Shown here piece after piece: positions 34,700 through 47,343 of a stretch of DNA of 64,000 nucleotides. Below the pieces are notes generated by a model. That model was not told where the DNA came from. It searched no databases and saw only the letters and a list, made by a program, of their open reading frames with translations. Location: contig JAJNNQ010000011.1 of assembly GCA_027886175.1 (NCBI GenBank), positions 1,984,001 through 2,048,000 of the forward strand. Reading direction: 5' to 3'. The DNA is from Phylloscopus collybita. Taxonomy: Eukaryota; Chordata; Aves; Passeriformes; Phylloscopidae. The number at the start of each line of letters is the position of its first letter. Position 1 is the first letter of the stretch. The translations under genes were made by a program, and so were the position numbers.

Positions 34700-35340
34700 C
34701 CGCAGTGGTGTCACGGATCCTCTCCTCCCTCCCTGCACGGTGTTTGAGACAAATTTGGGGAATCTTCTGGAAATTTTCATTGAAACTGTTCCAAATCCTG
34801 ATTCTTGTGGTGATGTCGCTGTGGACACTTGGGGACACACAAGAACACATATTGTCACTCAGGGACATTCAGGGATAGTCAGGACTACTCAGGGACCCTT
34901 GGAGACACTCCAGGATGCTCAGGGACACTTGGGAACACGCAGGGATGCAGGGGCAGGGGCTGAATAAGCCCCCTCAATGCCTTGCAGAAGACGCAGAAGA
35001 GCTGGGTTATAAATGACAAAATCAATGACAAAATCAATGACAATATCAATGACAATACAATATTGGCTTTCACATTCCTGTATAAGCTTTTGCACGTTGT
35101 TATTGATCGCAATAATTTTGATATGGTGCAATTTATAATTCCTTTCAGTTGGTTTTGGTATAACACTATCTATCAGTTTATGTGTGCACTGCATAGCCGA
35201 CAGAAATGGCAGTGTAATAAATTGATTCTATATCATAGGCCTTAGAAAAATATTAAAAGAGAGACTGCACAATGCTGAAATGCTTTTATAGTATAACTAT
35301 TATAGCTAACTTTTATATAATAACTGACTTTTACATTGTA
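34700..35340 (+). other. Gene B1 3' region, dispersed element
   Basis: Contains gtttgagacaaatttgggga, short tandem gacaaaatcaatgacaatat units (35015-35070) and gcataggcctta-type sequence. Inverted copies are at 58250-58800 (close) and 55480-55990 (diverged). In B2 the open frame runs into the start of this region. Confidence 0.55.
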
Positions 35341-36128
35341 ACTAACTCAGAGAAAGGTGTTAGTTTGAAAGACAGGTGTGTGCCAGGGAAAGCCAGAGCC
35401 TCCCTTGGAATGGAGAATGTAAACTCTCTCTCTCCAAATTATCATAACTCAGAAAATTCAGGGGCTCTAAGGCAAAGAAATGGGGACAGGACACGATGCC
35501 GGTGTCCCTCAGCCCAGCCAGCTCCCGGCACCGGCGCCAGGAGTGGGCTGCCCCCAGAAAGCCAGGCAATCCGGGGTGCAGCTGCAGGGCACAGCTGCTC
35601 TATAGCACAGGTGGCACGCGTCCAGGGCAGGGACAAGGGACAGGGAGAGGCCTTCTGGGTGATTTCCAAAGGTGTTTATTGCCCAGAGGGTCAGGGACAG
35701 AAAAAGGCACAGAACCTGGGCTTGCAGGGGCTTATAAGTGGGGGAGGTCTGGGGAGAGGATACAATTTCCAACCAATGAGGGTGACATGGGGGAGGAACA
35801 TAAGGCGGGGAGTACAATGCACAGAGCAATGAAAGAACACAAGGGGAGGGAACAGTTTAAACCAACCACTGGGGCGTCGAAGGTTGGGGGATTGACAGGG
35901 AAGGGTCTGGAAGAAGGGGCAGGGCCAGGGAAGGATTGACAATTCTGTAGGAGGCGGGAAGGGCAGGTCTAGGGAAGACAGACAACCAGGGCAGAACCAA
36001 CAATACAGGGGGAAAGGAACAATGAATTAGGGATAAAATATGCTGTAACAATACAAAATATGGGTGGTGTATAAAACTGACCATGAAAATTGAGTAGCAA
36101 TTGGAAACACAATAAAAACACACCACAA
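35341..36128 (-). mobile_element. LTR adjoining MHC locus 2
   Basis: On the minus strand it begins tgttgtggtgtg (36128), with CCAAT (cattggttggaaat, about 35775) and aataaacacc (about 35675), and ends in the tgagagcccctgaattttct segment. The copy at 54641-55415 (+) is highly similar. Its outer end lies directly on the inverted class II fragment at 36129. Confidence 0.65.
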
Positions 36129-36300
36129 CAGGGACAGAACGGGGGGTCCAGCCGGGCCTGAGGTCACGGGGAGGGGCTGCGGCTGCTGCTGCCTCAGGAG
36201 CTCTGTGGGCAGAGAAAAGGGGGTGAGCCCGGGCTGACACACGCTCTGGGGGAGGGGGGACACGACACCCGGGACCCCCCTCACCTTCCTGCGCAGATAG
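36129..36300 (-). pseudogene. Inverted class II beta exon 4 end and exon 5 remnant
   Basis: This segment equals the plus-strand sequence of locus 1 at about 6131-6320. On the minus strand it carries exon 5 (AGC TCC TGA at about 36200) and the last 12 coding bases of exon 4 with donor gtgagg (about 36285). It faces, tail first, the truncated exon 2 of locus 2, so it comes from a third class II beta copy. Confidence 0.7.
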
Positions 36301-36612
36301 GACAACGTAGGGGACACCCCCTTTGGGGACAAACAGGCCCGGTACTGGAACAACCAACCGGAAACACTGGAGTACAAACGGGGTCAAGGGGACAGGCTCT
36401 GCCCCCACAACTACGAGGGGATCACCCCGTTCCTGGTGGAGCGCAGAGGTGAGCGTGGGGCAGAGCGCGTCCCCTCGGGCCCTGCCCTGGCAATGACCCT
36501 GGAGCGCCTCAAACCCTCCCTGGGAATCACCCCAGAGCCCTCAGCCCTCCTTGGGCCTATCCCCCGGACCTTCCAGTCCATTCCCAGTCCATCCCAGTCC
36601 ATCCCAGTCTCT

Positions 36613-36735
36613 CCCAGTGCCCCCCGCGTGTCCATCCCGGCCGTGTGTGGAGCTGAGGCCTCTCAGCCAATCAGAGCGCAAGTTGCTGATGACTCATCAG
36701 TTGCCAGGCAGACCCGAAGCGCCGCGCGCTTCATT
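36613..36735 (-). promoter_or_regulatory. Stray class II promoter fragment in intron 2 of locus 2
   Basis: On the minus strand: X1 cctggcaactgatgag (36693-36708), X2-like tgagtcatca, then Y box ctgattggct (36665-36674). The spacing is as in class II promoters. On the plus strand the left edge (36613-36640) reads cag|tgccccccgcgtgtccat, like the first codons of exon 3 (VPPRVSI). The fragment has no counterpart in intron 2 of locus 1, so it was inserted or joined by rearrangement. Confidence 0.6.
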
Positions 36736-36820
36736 TCCAGTTCATCCCAGTCCATTCCCAGTTCATCCCAGTCCATTCCCAGTCCCTCCCAAGCCCACAC
36801 CGCCCCTCCCCTCTCTCTCC

Positions 36821-36985
36821 CAGTTCCCCCAGCTGATCCCAGTCTGTCCCCTCTCTCTCCCAGTTCCCCCCAGCTGATCCCAGTCTGTCCCCTCTCTCTC
36901 CCAGTTCCCCCCAGTTGATCCCAGTCTCTCCCCTCTCTCTCCCAGTTCCCCCCAGTTGATCCCAGTCTGTCCCCTCTCTCTCCCA
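36821..36985 (+). repeat. 41-bp tandem repeat, 4 units, before exon 3 of locus 2
   Basis: Each unit reads cagttccccccagctgatcc plus cagtctgtcccctctctctc with small changes. The last unit supplies the exon-3 acceptor. Locus 1 has about two units. Confidence 0.85.
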
Positions 36986-38053
36986 GTGCCCCCCAGCGTT
37001 TCCATCTCGCTGCTGCCCTCGAGCTCCCAGCCCGGCCCCGGCCGCCTGCTCTGCTCCGGGATGGATTTCTCCCCTGCCCAGAGCCGGCTGAGGTGGTTCC
37101 AGGGCCAGCAGGAGCTCTCGGGGCACGTGGTGGCCACCGCCGTGGTGCCCAACGGGGACTGGAGCCACCAGCTGCTGGTGCTGCTGGAAACGCCCCCCCG
37201 GCCCCGCGGGGTCACCTCCAGCTGCCAGGTGGAGCACGTCAGCCTGGAGCAGCCCCTGAGCCGGCACTGGGGCACGGGGGAGCCGCTGGCCGGGCCGGCA
37301 GAGGCACTGGGATGTGCTGGGAGCAACTGGGAGGGAGCTGGGGAGAGCCCGGTTGGAACTGGGAGAGGGGCTGGGGGCTGTGGAAGGGCGGAGCAGGAGT
37401 TTGGAGGGGGCTGGCGAGGGTGGGATGGGGTTCCGGGGGTGCTGGGGGGCGCTGGGAGGGAGTTTGGGGCTGCTGGGTGTGACTGGGAGGGATGGGAGTG
37501 AGCCTGGAGGGGCTGGGAGGAGCTGGGGAATGGGAAAGCGGGGCTGGGATGAGGTTGGTTGTGCTGGGAAGAGACTGGGAGGGGTCTGGGTGAGTCCTGG
37601 AGGGGCTGGGAAGGGACTGGGAGAGGCTCTGGGGGTCCTGGGGGGCAACTGGGAGGGGGCTGTGGGATCCTGAGAGGGACAGGAGGGGCTTTTGGGGGTC
37701 CTGGGGACGCTGGGAAGGGATTGGGAGGAGGTTTCAGGAGGTCCTGGGTGGGCTGGGGGAGACTGGGAGGGAGCTTGGAGGGGCCTGGGGTGTCTGTGAG
37801 AGGTTTTGGGGGTCCTGACCCCTGCGGACCCCCCAGAGATGCCGCCGGACGCCGCCCGCAGCAAGATGCTGCCGGGGATCGGGGGCTTCGTGTTGGGCTT
37901 CGTCTTCCCGGCGCTGGGGCTCGGCTTCTGCCTGCGCAGGAAGGTGAGGGGGGGTGCCGGGGGTGGTGTCCCCCCTCCCCCGGAGCGTGTGTGCTCCCCC
38001 CGGGGCCCCCCAGCCCGGGGTCACCCCCTTTTCTCTGCCCACAGAGCTCCTGA

Positions 38054-40255
38054 GCCAGCAGCAGCCGCAGCCCCTCCCCGTGGCCTCGGGCCCGGCCGGG
38101 ACCCCCCGCTCTGTCCCCGCGCTGATTTTGGGGGGGTCGTGTGTCCCCCCAGCCCCGCTGGCACTCTGGCCCTGCCCGGCTGCTCCCAGTCTTCCCAGGA
38201 AAGCTTCCCAGTTCAGCCCAGTCGCGTTCATGGGGGGCACTGGGGAGGGACTTGGGGGGACCCTGCGGGGTGACCGTGCCTGGGGGGGCGGGGGCAGAAC
38301 GGGCCCTGGGATGGATCGGGAATGGGGACCCCCGTGTGTCCCCCCCGTGTCACCCCGCTCTGGGGACTCCTTGGGGGGCACCTGAACCCCAACACGGCCC
38401 CCAGTGAACCCCAAAATGGCACCAGGACCCCTCTGAGCTGCCAGGGGAATTTGAGGAGGGGGCTCATGGGGGGTGCCCAGGCCGGGCCCAGAGCCCAGCG
38501 CTGCTCCAGCCCGACCTGCCCCGGCTCCATCCCGGGGATTAGAAAGGAGGAGGAGTGGGACCCCTCCCAAGGCAATTCGGGGGTCCCAGCCCCCTCTCAT
38601 CCCCCACTTTTCCGCCCCTTCCCCACAACCCCCAACCAGCCACTGCCACCTCCCCTTGGCTTGGGTTGGAAAGACAGGGATCTGCCAGGGAAAGCTGCAG
38701 TTTCCCTTGGAATGGGGAATGGAAACCCCTCACCCCCTCGGAATGATCATTTTGCAATTCAGGGCTTTCAGGCAAAGACTTGGGAATAGGAAGAACAGTT
38801 CTGGACTAGGAATATTCACAATACAAATGTAGTAGAAAACCAAACCAACCAAGCAAATAAACAAACAACAATCCTGGAAAACCGTGACACAGTCAGAGCT
38901 ACAACCTGACACGCTGTTGGTCAGGGTGTTGGGAGCAGTCCAAAAGTGAGAGCTGAACCCCTCACCCCTCCAAACGATTCCAATTTTGCAGCCCAGGGCT
39001 CTGGAGCCATGCCTTGCTGTCTCTGCCCTCGCCTGCCCCGGGCAGCCCTGGCAGCCGCTGCAGGCGAGCAGTGCAGCTCAGCAGGCTGAGCAACTGAGCC
39101 CAGCCGGGGGGTTCCTTACAGCCCAGCTCCAGGGCTGGCAGCTGGGATGGAGCTGAGGAGAATCAAGGAGGACTCTGCTGAGGAGTGGCCACTGAAGGTT
39201 CTTGAGGGCTCAGGGGAGCAGCCTCAGCCCAGGGAGTCTGCCTCAGCAGAGCACAGAGTGCCCTGTGCCAGCTGCTTTGAACAGGGGCAGGAGCGCAGGG
39301 AAGGATCAGGGAAGGAGCAACCAGGGAGGGCCAGGGAGTGGCCCTGGGGATGAGAGACTCCTCCAGGAGCCAATCCCTGGGGGAAGGAGGGACCTCCTCG
39401 CATCCTGGCCTACCACACCACGCCTCCCCTGGAACTTTCTAGAGCCAGGGAGAGGCCTCGGTGAGATGGACAGGCCCTTGGGGGTGGGGAGCAGGAGACT
39501 GACATCAAACTGGAACTGGGGAAACAACTGTGGGGTGAAACCAATGGGGGTTCAACGGGGGTACATGGAACCCACCAAATGAACAGTCTGAACACAGATT
39601 GAACAGAGAAAATCCAACACACCACTACAGGGCTTTCAGGCAGAGATTTGGGAATAGGAATAACAGCTCTGGACTAGAAACATTCACAATACAAATGTAG
39701 GAGTGCAAAATAAACCCAAACAAACAAACAAAAATCCCAGAAACCCTGACAGAGTCAGAGACACAACCTGACACCCTGTTGGTCAGGCTGTTGGGAGCAG
39801 TCCACAGTCAGTCCTCCTGGAGTGGCAGATGTGGTTCTGTTGGGGCAGAGATGACCCTGAGAGAAAAGGGCCCAGTGATGGTGAGAAGGGTCTGATCTTC
39901 CTCCGGGAATCCAGTGGAACCAGATCCCTGGTGTTCCTACGTCTCAGTTTTTATCCAGGTAGGAATGGTTGGCTCCTCCCACACTGGGTGGAGCATCTCC
40001 CAATGGGATGATGGAATGTGTCCTGTCACTGCTGAGCCTGCATGGCCCATCAGCAGAAGATATCCCCTGGAGGGTGGACAGGTGGTGAAAGAGATAAGAA
40101 ACACTGCCCCACCTGGTTTGAACAGCTGGCCCGTTATCAGAAAGCATCAGCCCCCCTCCCCCCTGGAGTTACAAGAGATAAAGGAAAACATCTCCCCAGC
40201 TGCTTTCAACAAATGAAATAGAATCCACATTTTTGGTTCCATAACCCAAGACAGG
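38054..40255 (-). repeat. Inverted copy of MHC locus 1 flank (about 3990-6190)
   Basis: The 3' flank, two LTR-like blocks (38670-38960 and 39620-40255) and the segment between them are the reverse complement of the locus 1 flank with few differences. No gene is seen besides duplicated short frames. Confidence 0.75.
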
Positions 40256-42310
40256 TATTAAGTTTGGGTTTTTAGGGTTCAGGTTATTTGAGAAGACAAT
40301 TTTTGTTACTGCCATATTTTTTCAACGCTGAATTTTTTGTTTTATGGTTTTTTACTGGGTTTGCTGTATATAGAGATTGTTTGTACACAGATATTTCTGT
40401 TCCTCACTTCCCAGGACCTGTTCCCAGAGACTGTAAGGGTTTGGGTTTTTTTTATTATTTTTAGCTTGATAATGGATTTTGTGATAGGGATTTGAAATGC
40501 TTTGCTTCAGTGTCGTTTAGAGCTGTAGCTTCTGTTTGCAGCATTTTAAAGACGGATTAATTAATTAATTACAGATTGATTAGGTTGTTGAGTGGAATTT
40601 TTTTTAGGTTTTGAAGGTTTTTTTAGGGGAAAGGATTTAATACCAGGTTTTGGTTTTTTGCTGCTTGGTTGGGTTTGTGATCTGCTGTGGGTCGGTTGGG
40701 TTTGTGATTGGGTGTTGGGAGGTATTGAGGGGTTTTGTTTGGATTATTGTTTCCTGGTTGATGAGTTTTGTGTGTGCGCTTTTTTGCCGGGGCGACTGTT
40801 GGTGTTTTAGGCTCCCTGTCTGATTTAGCTGCTGTTTTGGGTTTATTATTGGGTTTAAATGCTGATTAAAGTTTTTTATTTGGTATAGTTGTTGATTTAG
40901 GTTTATGGTTTGGTTTAGCTGCTGTTTGAGTAGTTGGGGTGTTGGTTGCAGTTTGAGTGACTGGCGTTGTTGCTGATTTTTCTTCCTCCCCTCCTGTTTT
41001 TATTTGCTGTTTTACAGTATTTAGCAGTGTTTGATAAGCATATGTTAGGGCTTAGTTTATTACAATTATTTTTTTTTTAATTATTATGGTGGAATTTTTA
41101 AGATATTTTTTATTTTATTTGGGTCTTGAATTTGTCTATGTGGAAATTTTTAAGTTGGGGGACCAGAAAATTTTTTTAACGTTCGTTGTTTTGGTTTTTT
41201 TGATTTTTTTTTTACACTATTCGGGATTTTTTACACTAGGGTTTGTTTTGGGGTTTATTTTTAGGTTAGCAGTTTTATCAGCCTTCCTGGAAAGCTCAGA
41301 CTTTATTTTAGACAAGCTGTAGACTGTATACAGGAAGCTTACTAGATTAAATATTAGGAGAGTGGATTTCCTTAATATTTAGGGAATACTGACCATTTTT
41401 TAAAAGTGATGTAACTGATTTAAAAGAGAAGAAGGAAAGAAAAGACTGGAAAGCTTTATTTGTTACTCTGTTTTTTAACAAACTGGGTGCAATTATTAAT
41501 AAGTTTTAAAAATGTTACTGGAACTAGGATGCAGGGTAGGACAAAGAAATTATAAACTAAATATACTTGGCACAAACTCCAGTACTTGTAGAAGCCTTTT
41601 ATAAATTATAATTACTGAGCTTAGGAGAAAAGCTATTTTAATTTGTGTATTTTTAGTGTCAAAGTTATGTGTTAGGGACAACATTGGAGCTATTTTTGGA
41701 TAAGAAAACAAATTTAGGGACTAGAAAGGTTTTGAAATTTTAAAAAAGCTTATGGAACAGAAACACAGAAAGGATTTTATTAAAAGAGACATTAGGAATT
41801 AAAAGAGCAACATGGCTACTGACTATTATATTTTTATGTAAAATATAGCTAAAATGTCATTAATATATTTTTGGAGCCCCACATTGGACGCCAATACCAA
41901 TATATGTATTGGTTTAGGGCAAATTTGGGAGGAAACCTCCAAAGGGGGTTCCTCTGGAAAGCAATCTTAAACGGCTCCTTCTCTCAGGCAGTCCAAAAAA
42001 AGAAAGAACTTCTTCAGAGAAAAGTAGAAAAAACTATTTATTGAACAAACAAGATGCCCACAAGCCCAAAAAATTAATAATATAAAATAATAAAACTTTT
42101 TGCTGCTCTGAAAAAAAATAACAAACTAAAAAAATCTTTGCTGCAAATATAGCTCAGCTCACTCAGTCTCTCACCAGTCCCACTCCCTCTAAAACTCCAG
42201 ACCCCAGCAGGCTGCAAGTGCAAGCCCTCACTGCTCTTCTAAATTTTTCCATCTAAAACTATTTGAAACCATCTAAAAAAAAAAAAAAAATCCAAAAAAC
42301 TTTTTTAATT
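40256..42310 (-). mobile_element. AT-rich endogenous retrovirus, copy 2
   Basis: Inverted counterpart of 1740-3990. On the minus strand an LTR (about 42310-41900; polyadenylation aataaa near 42035) is followed by a primer-site-like tggcgtccaatgtggggctc (about 41878-41897) and a noncoding AT-rich interior. The AT repeat of copy 1 is largely absent. Confidence 0.6.
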
Positions 42311-42595
42311 CAGCTAGCTAAAACTAACTAAAACCACAAATCCACTCTTCCCAAGGAATTCCCAGTGTTGGTCTGTGTCCCGATGGATGTTCCTGCCCCT
42401 GCGTTCACCCAGGTGCCCACGGGGAGACAGGAAGGTGTGGAGCCCCCCCAGCCAGGTGTCTTCCCAACAGGGATCACCAGGGCTCTGCCCAACAGGGGTC
42501 ACTGGGGATCATCCAACGCCGATCCTCCCACGGGGGATGGAGCTGGAGCAGCGCACGAAGCTCTTCCCGCTCTCAGGGCACTCCCAGGGCTTCCC

Positions 42596-43420
42596 TTAGT
42601 GGTGCCTCTGCTGGTGTTGGGTCAAGTTAGAGCTCTGTGAGAAGCTCTTCCCACACTCAGGACACTCGTAGGGCCTCTCCCCGGTGTGGATGCGCCGGTG
42701 GACAGTGAGGGTGGAGTTGCGGTTGAAGCCCTTCCTGCAGTCGGGGCAGCGGAAGGGCCTCTCCTCTGTGTGAATCCGCTGATGGAGGAGGAGATTGGAG
42801 CTCCTCTGAAAGCTCTTCCCACACTGGGGACACTCGTAGGGCCTCTCCCCAGTGTGGATGCGTTGGTGGTGTTTCAGGCTGGAGCTGTGTCCAAAGCCCT
42901 TCCCACATTCCAAGCAGGTGTAGGGCCTTTCCCCAGTGTGGGTCACCTGGTGCCGGATCAGGTCTGAGCTTACTCTGAAGCTCTTCCCACATTCCCCACA
43001 CTTGTAGGGCTTTTCCCCTGTGTGGATCATCTCATGTTGCCTAAGATGGCCCTTGAGGGTGAAGCTCATCCCACATTCCCCACACTTGTGAGGCCGTTTC
43101 CCAGTGTGGATCCTCTGGTGCCGGATCAGGGTGGAGCTTTCTCTGAAGCTCTTCCCACATTCCCCACACTCATAGGGCCGTTCCCCAGTGTGGATCATCT
43201 GGTGCCGGAGCAGGAGGTACCTGTAGGTGAAACCCTTCCCACATTCCAAGCACTTGTGGGGCTTCTCCCCTCCATCAGGCTTCTCCTCCAGCTCTGAGCT
43301 CCGGCTGGATCTCCGGCCGCCCTCCTGGCACAGGGGGGGTCTTTCCTCCTCGCAGCTCCCTGGGCTGGGTTTGCAGCCCCTCCTCCTGCGGGATCTCCAG
43401 GGATTTTCCTCCTCCTCCAT
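42596..43420 (-). CDS. ZNF-6: C2H2 zinc-finger protein, 8 fingers
   Basis: First ATG at 43420 (MEEEENP), 274 residues, after acceptor cccaaaccag (about 43448). Charged linker, then eight fingers. Contact residues (-1,2,3,6): YYLR, ESTR, LGHQ, VSDR, HSSH, RSNL, RSTV, QSNQ. These differ in most fingers from the inverted partner ZNF-1 although the backbone is nearly identical. Finger 4 is followed by [10 protein letters not shown]. The probable noncoding exon 1 ends at 48261. Provirus 2 occupies the intron antisense to the gene. Confidence 0.9.
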   Translation of the reverse strand: MEEEENPWRSRRRRGCKPSPGSCEEERPPLCQEGGRRSSRSSELEEKPDGGEKPHKCLECGKGFTYRYLLLRHQMIHTGERPYECGECGKSFRESSTLIRHQRIHTGKRPHKCGECGMSFTLKGHLRQHEMIHTGEKPYKCGECGKSFRVSSDLIRHQVTHTGERPYTCLECGKGFGHSSSLKHHQRIHTGERPYECPQCGKSFQRSSNLLLHQRIHTEERPFRCPDCRKGFNRNSTLTVHRRIHTGERPYECPECGKSFSQSSNLTQHQQRHH

Positions 43421-43604
43421 CTGGACACTCCTTGGGAATGAAAAATCCTGGTTTGGGGAGAAAACAAGAGCAGAGCACCTTAGGCTGGGGGTTCCACCTT
43501 GCCCAAGTTCCTCTCAGGAAATCATTGGTAACCTTGTGTCTTTAAGAACCTCCAAAACACCAAGATTCAGCCCAAAAATCCTACAAACATCATGACGCAG
43601 ATAA

Positions 43605-46600
43605 AATTAAATGAATTTTACAGGACTCCTCTGCCTTCTCTGTGGACACAAACCTCTGGTGATGGGAATTTTTCCACACACCTTGGGGCTCCTCTGGAAT
43701 TCCTTCCACCATCTGAGGCAGAGGGCAGTGAGTGAAGGTGCCTCACCCAGTTTGGGTGATCGGCTCCCTTGGGTGGAGGCGGCACCGGAGATTGATTGGG
43801 GACCCAAGAGTGTCCAGGAGACAGACGAGTGACAGATCAGGGGGGGCTGGGAAGAATCAGCAGGGAGAGAGCACTGAAAATCTCATCAGGGAGGACACTG
43901 GGATCTTCAGGGAGGAAACATGGCAGGGCACCCATGCAGGGTGGAAAAGGGAAAGCCAGGAAGGGGTCCCGGCAAAAGAAAGGATGATCCCAAAATGTCT
44001 CTGAAGGGTCCCTTGGGAGAATGTTGAGGCAGTTTGCACATTCTCCCAGAGGTAATTAAGGACATGGACACCCAGGGGGGCAACTAGGGAAGTCAAGAAG
44101 GGATTTGGACAACAGGGGATGGATGGTGTTGGTGTGCTGGGAAGGGAAAGGGTGAAAGACAGTGTGCAGGAATATGATGAAGGCAAGAAGCAGCAGCAGG
44201 AATCGCTGCGGGAAGAACAAAGCTGATGGAAAAGAGGAGAAGATGGGAAATGTGGATTCTACATGGAAGGATCGACATTATCCTTGAATGACTTTGCTTG
44301 GGTCCCTGCAGAAATGAATGGTTTTGCAGAAAGCTCAGCAGCTGTCAGAGGATGAGCACCCACAGGCACTCAGGGGGGCTGCAGGAGGGGCACAAGAAGC
44401 CACTGCAGCACTTGGTCACAAAGGCACAGCAGGGGAAGAAGGCAAGAAGGGAGGAGGAAAAGGCCAAGGGGAAGGCAAAGGCCATGGCAGAGTTTCTACA
44501 GCCCCTGAGGGATCAAGCCCAGGGCCCAAGGGGGCCCCAGCACCCAGGGCACCGGCTCGGCCACAAGGACCTGGCAGAGGCATTGCCCTCCTGGGCAGGG
44601 GAGAGCCCACCCAAACAGCCCCTGGCAAGGAATCAGGCTGCCAGCTGCAGGCCACAAGGACACTGCAAGCACAGACAGCAGCACCCTCACCAGCAGCAAG
44701 TCCAGCCCTGCAGGGACATGGACTGGGAGGGGTGGCAGAGCTCCCAGCACACCAGGGACCCACCGCACTGGAGCCCTGGAGAACATTCAGGGTGGCTCTG
44801 CATCGACAGGAGGCCTTTCCTCACAGACACAGGGGCCTCTCCATCCACTCTCAATCAAACACCTAAGGGGGGAAAAGGCCAAAAATGTCTTTGATTATTC
44901 AGGGGGTAAGTGGGAAAGATGAGCAGCTGTGTTTTATTCAACCACTGTTAGCAGATGTGGGGATGGGTTGGAAATGCAGGAATTTTCATTTGCTCCTAAA
45001 TGTGATTGTCATTGACTGGGAAGGGATTTGATGGCTAAATTGGGAATGCAAATTAATATTGTCAAAGGTGATACAGAGGCTAGTTCCCCTGTACCTCTGT
45101 GACAAATGTCTGGCAAGGCCTGGGCTGAAGTGAACCCAGAAGTGTGGGCAGCCCCAGGGAAATTGGGAAAATCAGATCCCCAGCCTCTCCAAATTCCTCT
45201 GAAGCCACCAGGACAAGTGGGGTCTAAAAGCAATCCCCTGTTCCCAGGGAGGGAAGGAAGGGCTCACAGCCTGGTGTTGAGCCCCTGGGAAAGGCAGGGC
45301 TTTTGGAGCCAGGGGTCTCTCCCTGTGATGCTCCTGTGCTGCCAGTCAGGAAATCAGATGGAATCCACAGAATGGTGCAGGACCTAAGAACAATAAACGA
45401 GATTCTGAAACCCAGGCACCCCACAGTCTCAGATCCTGACACCATCTGGAACCAGGTTCCCTCCTCACACTGCTCCCATTCAGCCCTTGATGGAAAAGAT
45501 GCTTTCTGGGGATGCCCACTCACACAGGATGGTGAACAGGGTTTGGCCTTGGAGTGGGAACAAGAGGGAGAAGGGAAAATGGGAAAGACATGGACGGTCC
45601 TGCTGCAGGGATGCAGGGAAGCACCAGCCTGATTGGGGCAAGCCTTGCAGAAAACATCAAAAGAATTCACCTCACCCCCAGGAATTGGGTTATTGCAGGG
45701 TGTGGGTGACTCCAGCTCCAGTCAGGAGGACAAGAAGAAGTGGTAGAAGAAGCCTCTGTGAAATGGCTCAGTTTTAGTCTAAAAAACATCTTGGAGTATT
45801 TGATAAAAAAGCAGAAGTGGTCAAGAAAAAGATTAAATATTTGGGACATATTTTGGCTGAAGTTTTCTGGTGTATTTACCCAGAGAAGGTCCAAGGAATC
45901 TCAGAAGTAACCTTACTCAGGACTAAAAAGGAGATGTGACAGTTCTGAGGATTAACAGGGAATTGCAGGACCTGCACTGAGGATTCTCTGCTCCAGCCAG
46001 AACATTGTGTGACTTTGTAACCCCAGACAGCCTCAGTGTTATGGGATGGACACGAGAAAGAGAACAAAGCTGGAGAAAATAAAAACCCAAAATGATGGAT
46101 GCCCCAGCCATGGCTCTCCCAGGCTCAGCAAAGGAACTGGAATTGCCTGGGAATGTCAAACAGGCCACGGCTGAGCCTGCACTGAAGGCAAGGGAGCAGC
46201 AGCCAGGGCTCCACAGCGGGGGAAGCCCCTGTGCCTGCCCACAGATCCTCTGCTGGAATGCTCTGCCTGGGCACCCTCCCTTGGCATCTCCAGGCACTGC
46301 GGGCCAATCCTTGCTGCCACTGCTGCAGCTTCAGGGCTTTCTGTGCCTGCACTGCCACAGGGGCTGGGGAGACACCGGGACAATTCCACTCTGGGCCTCA
46401 GCCACACTCACACTCTGGGCTGGCTGGGCTTAGATGGGTGGAAAAGAGACCGACTTTAAAATTGTTTTTGATTTCATTTCTCCACTCAGCCTCGGTTGGC
46501 CTTTGCCCCGGGGAAAGGAATTTTCAAGGTTTTATTTGAAGGGATGTTACACCACTCAGCAGAGATGAGTTGAACATCTCACCAGACTGGGAAGAGCCCA

Positions 46601-47330
46601 AAAGATCCCCACAGAGAGAACGACCATCAACAAAACATCAACGACCATCAGCAACCAGCAACCAACACCCAGCCCAGACACTGCCCCTGGAAGAGCTGCA
46701 GACACCTGGGCTGGAAAAGGCTGAGAAGGAATTCCAGCAGTGCAGACCTGATTAACATCAGAGGCAAAGGAATCCAAGTCCAACAGGAAATCAAATCCTG
46801 AGATCTCAGCAACTTGGAAGCAATGAACATCAAACCAAGGGATTTCTATGGGTTCAGACTGTAAAAAGTTTAGGAAAAACCCAGTAAAGGTCAACATGGC
46901 ATGGAATGATTTTCTCTGCACCCCGGGCTATGTGTGGATGAAATGATTTCTGTTACCCATCCTGGCCACAATCAAGTAATGCCTTCACTCTCTAACACTA
47001 AAGACATTGTTGGAGAGCTTTGGCTTTTCCCACAGTTTCAGTGACAAGATTACCATTAGATAATTTTTTGCAACAATCCTACTTTTATATTGTCAGTTAG
47101 GTTTGGCCCAGGGCTGTGAGAATCAATTTGTAGTCTTAGGAGAAGAAGGAGAAAAACCTTGATTGCTTTGGAATGTTTTGTGTGTGTTTGTGTGTGGCTC
47201 TCAGTGATCACAAAATTTTGGTACATGGGTTTTACAAAGCTGATCTTTAAGTTCCATTTTGGAAAACCAGAAAAAGCTTTAACGGTGACCCTTAAATGAA
47301 TAAAAAGTTAACAGACTATGTAAAGAAAAA
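43605..47330 (+). mobile_element. Degenerate provirus 2, antisense in the ZNF-6 intron
   Basis: Inverted copy of provirus 1. It starts inside the 5' LTR (aattttacaggactcctctg, 43615), then leader (43700-43860), gag/protease remnant (44298-44894, with FLTDTGAS), RT fragment (45303-45632) and unassigned 3' sequence ending in a short A-run at 47325-47343. The 3' LTR is not seen. All frames are broken as in provirus 1, with a few private changes. Confidence 0.7.
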
Positions 47331-47343
47331 AAAAAAAAAAAAG

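Larger units (their letters stand above)
36305..38053 (+). pseudogene. MHC class II beta, locus 2, 5'-truncated
   Basis: Exon 2 keeps only its last 144 bases (36305-36448; from VGDTPFGDKQARYW to VERR; donor gtgagc). The N-terminal half of beta-1, including the first Cys and the glycosylation site, is missing. Exon 3 is 36987-37271 (again followed by gc, not gt). Exon 4 is 37837-37943 and the Ser-Ser-stop exon ends at 38053. Beta-2 and membrane parts match locus 1 almost exactly. Intron 2 carries a stray X/Y-box fragment and four 41-bp units. Without exon 1 and half of exon 2 it cannot make a class II chain. Confidence 0.85.

Noticed and set aside
36731..37864. 377-codon open frame on the minus strand
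   Set aside because: Antisense of MHC locus 2 exon 3 and intron repeats; the GC bias removes stops.
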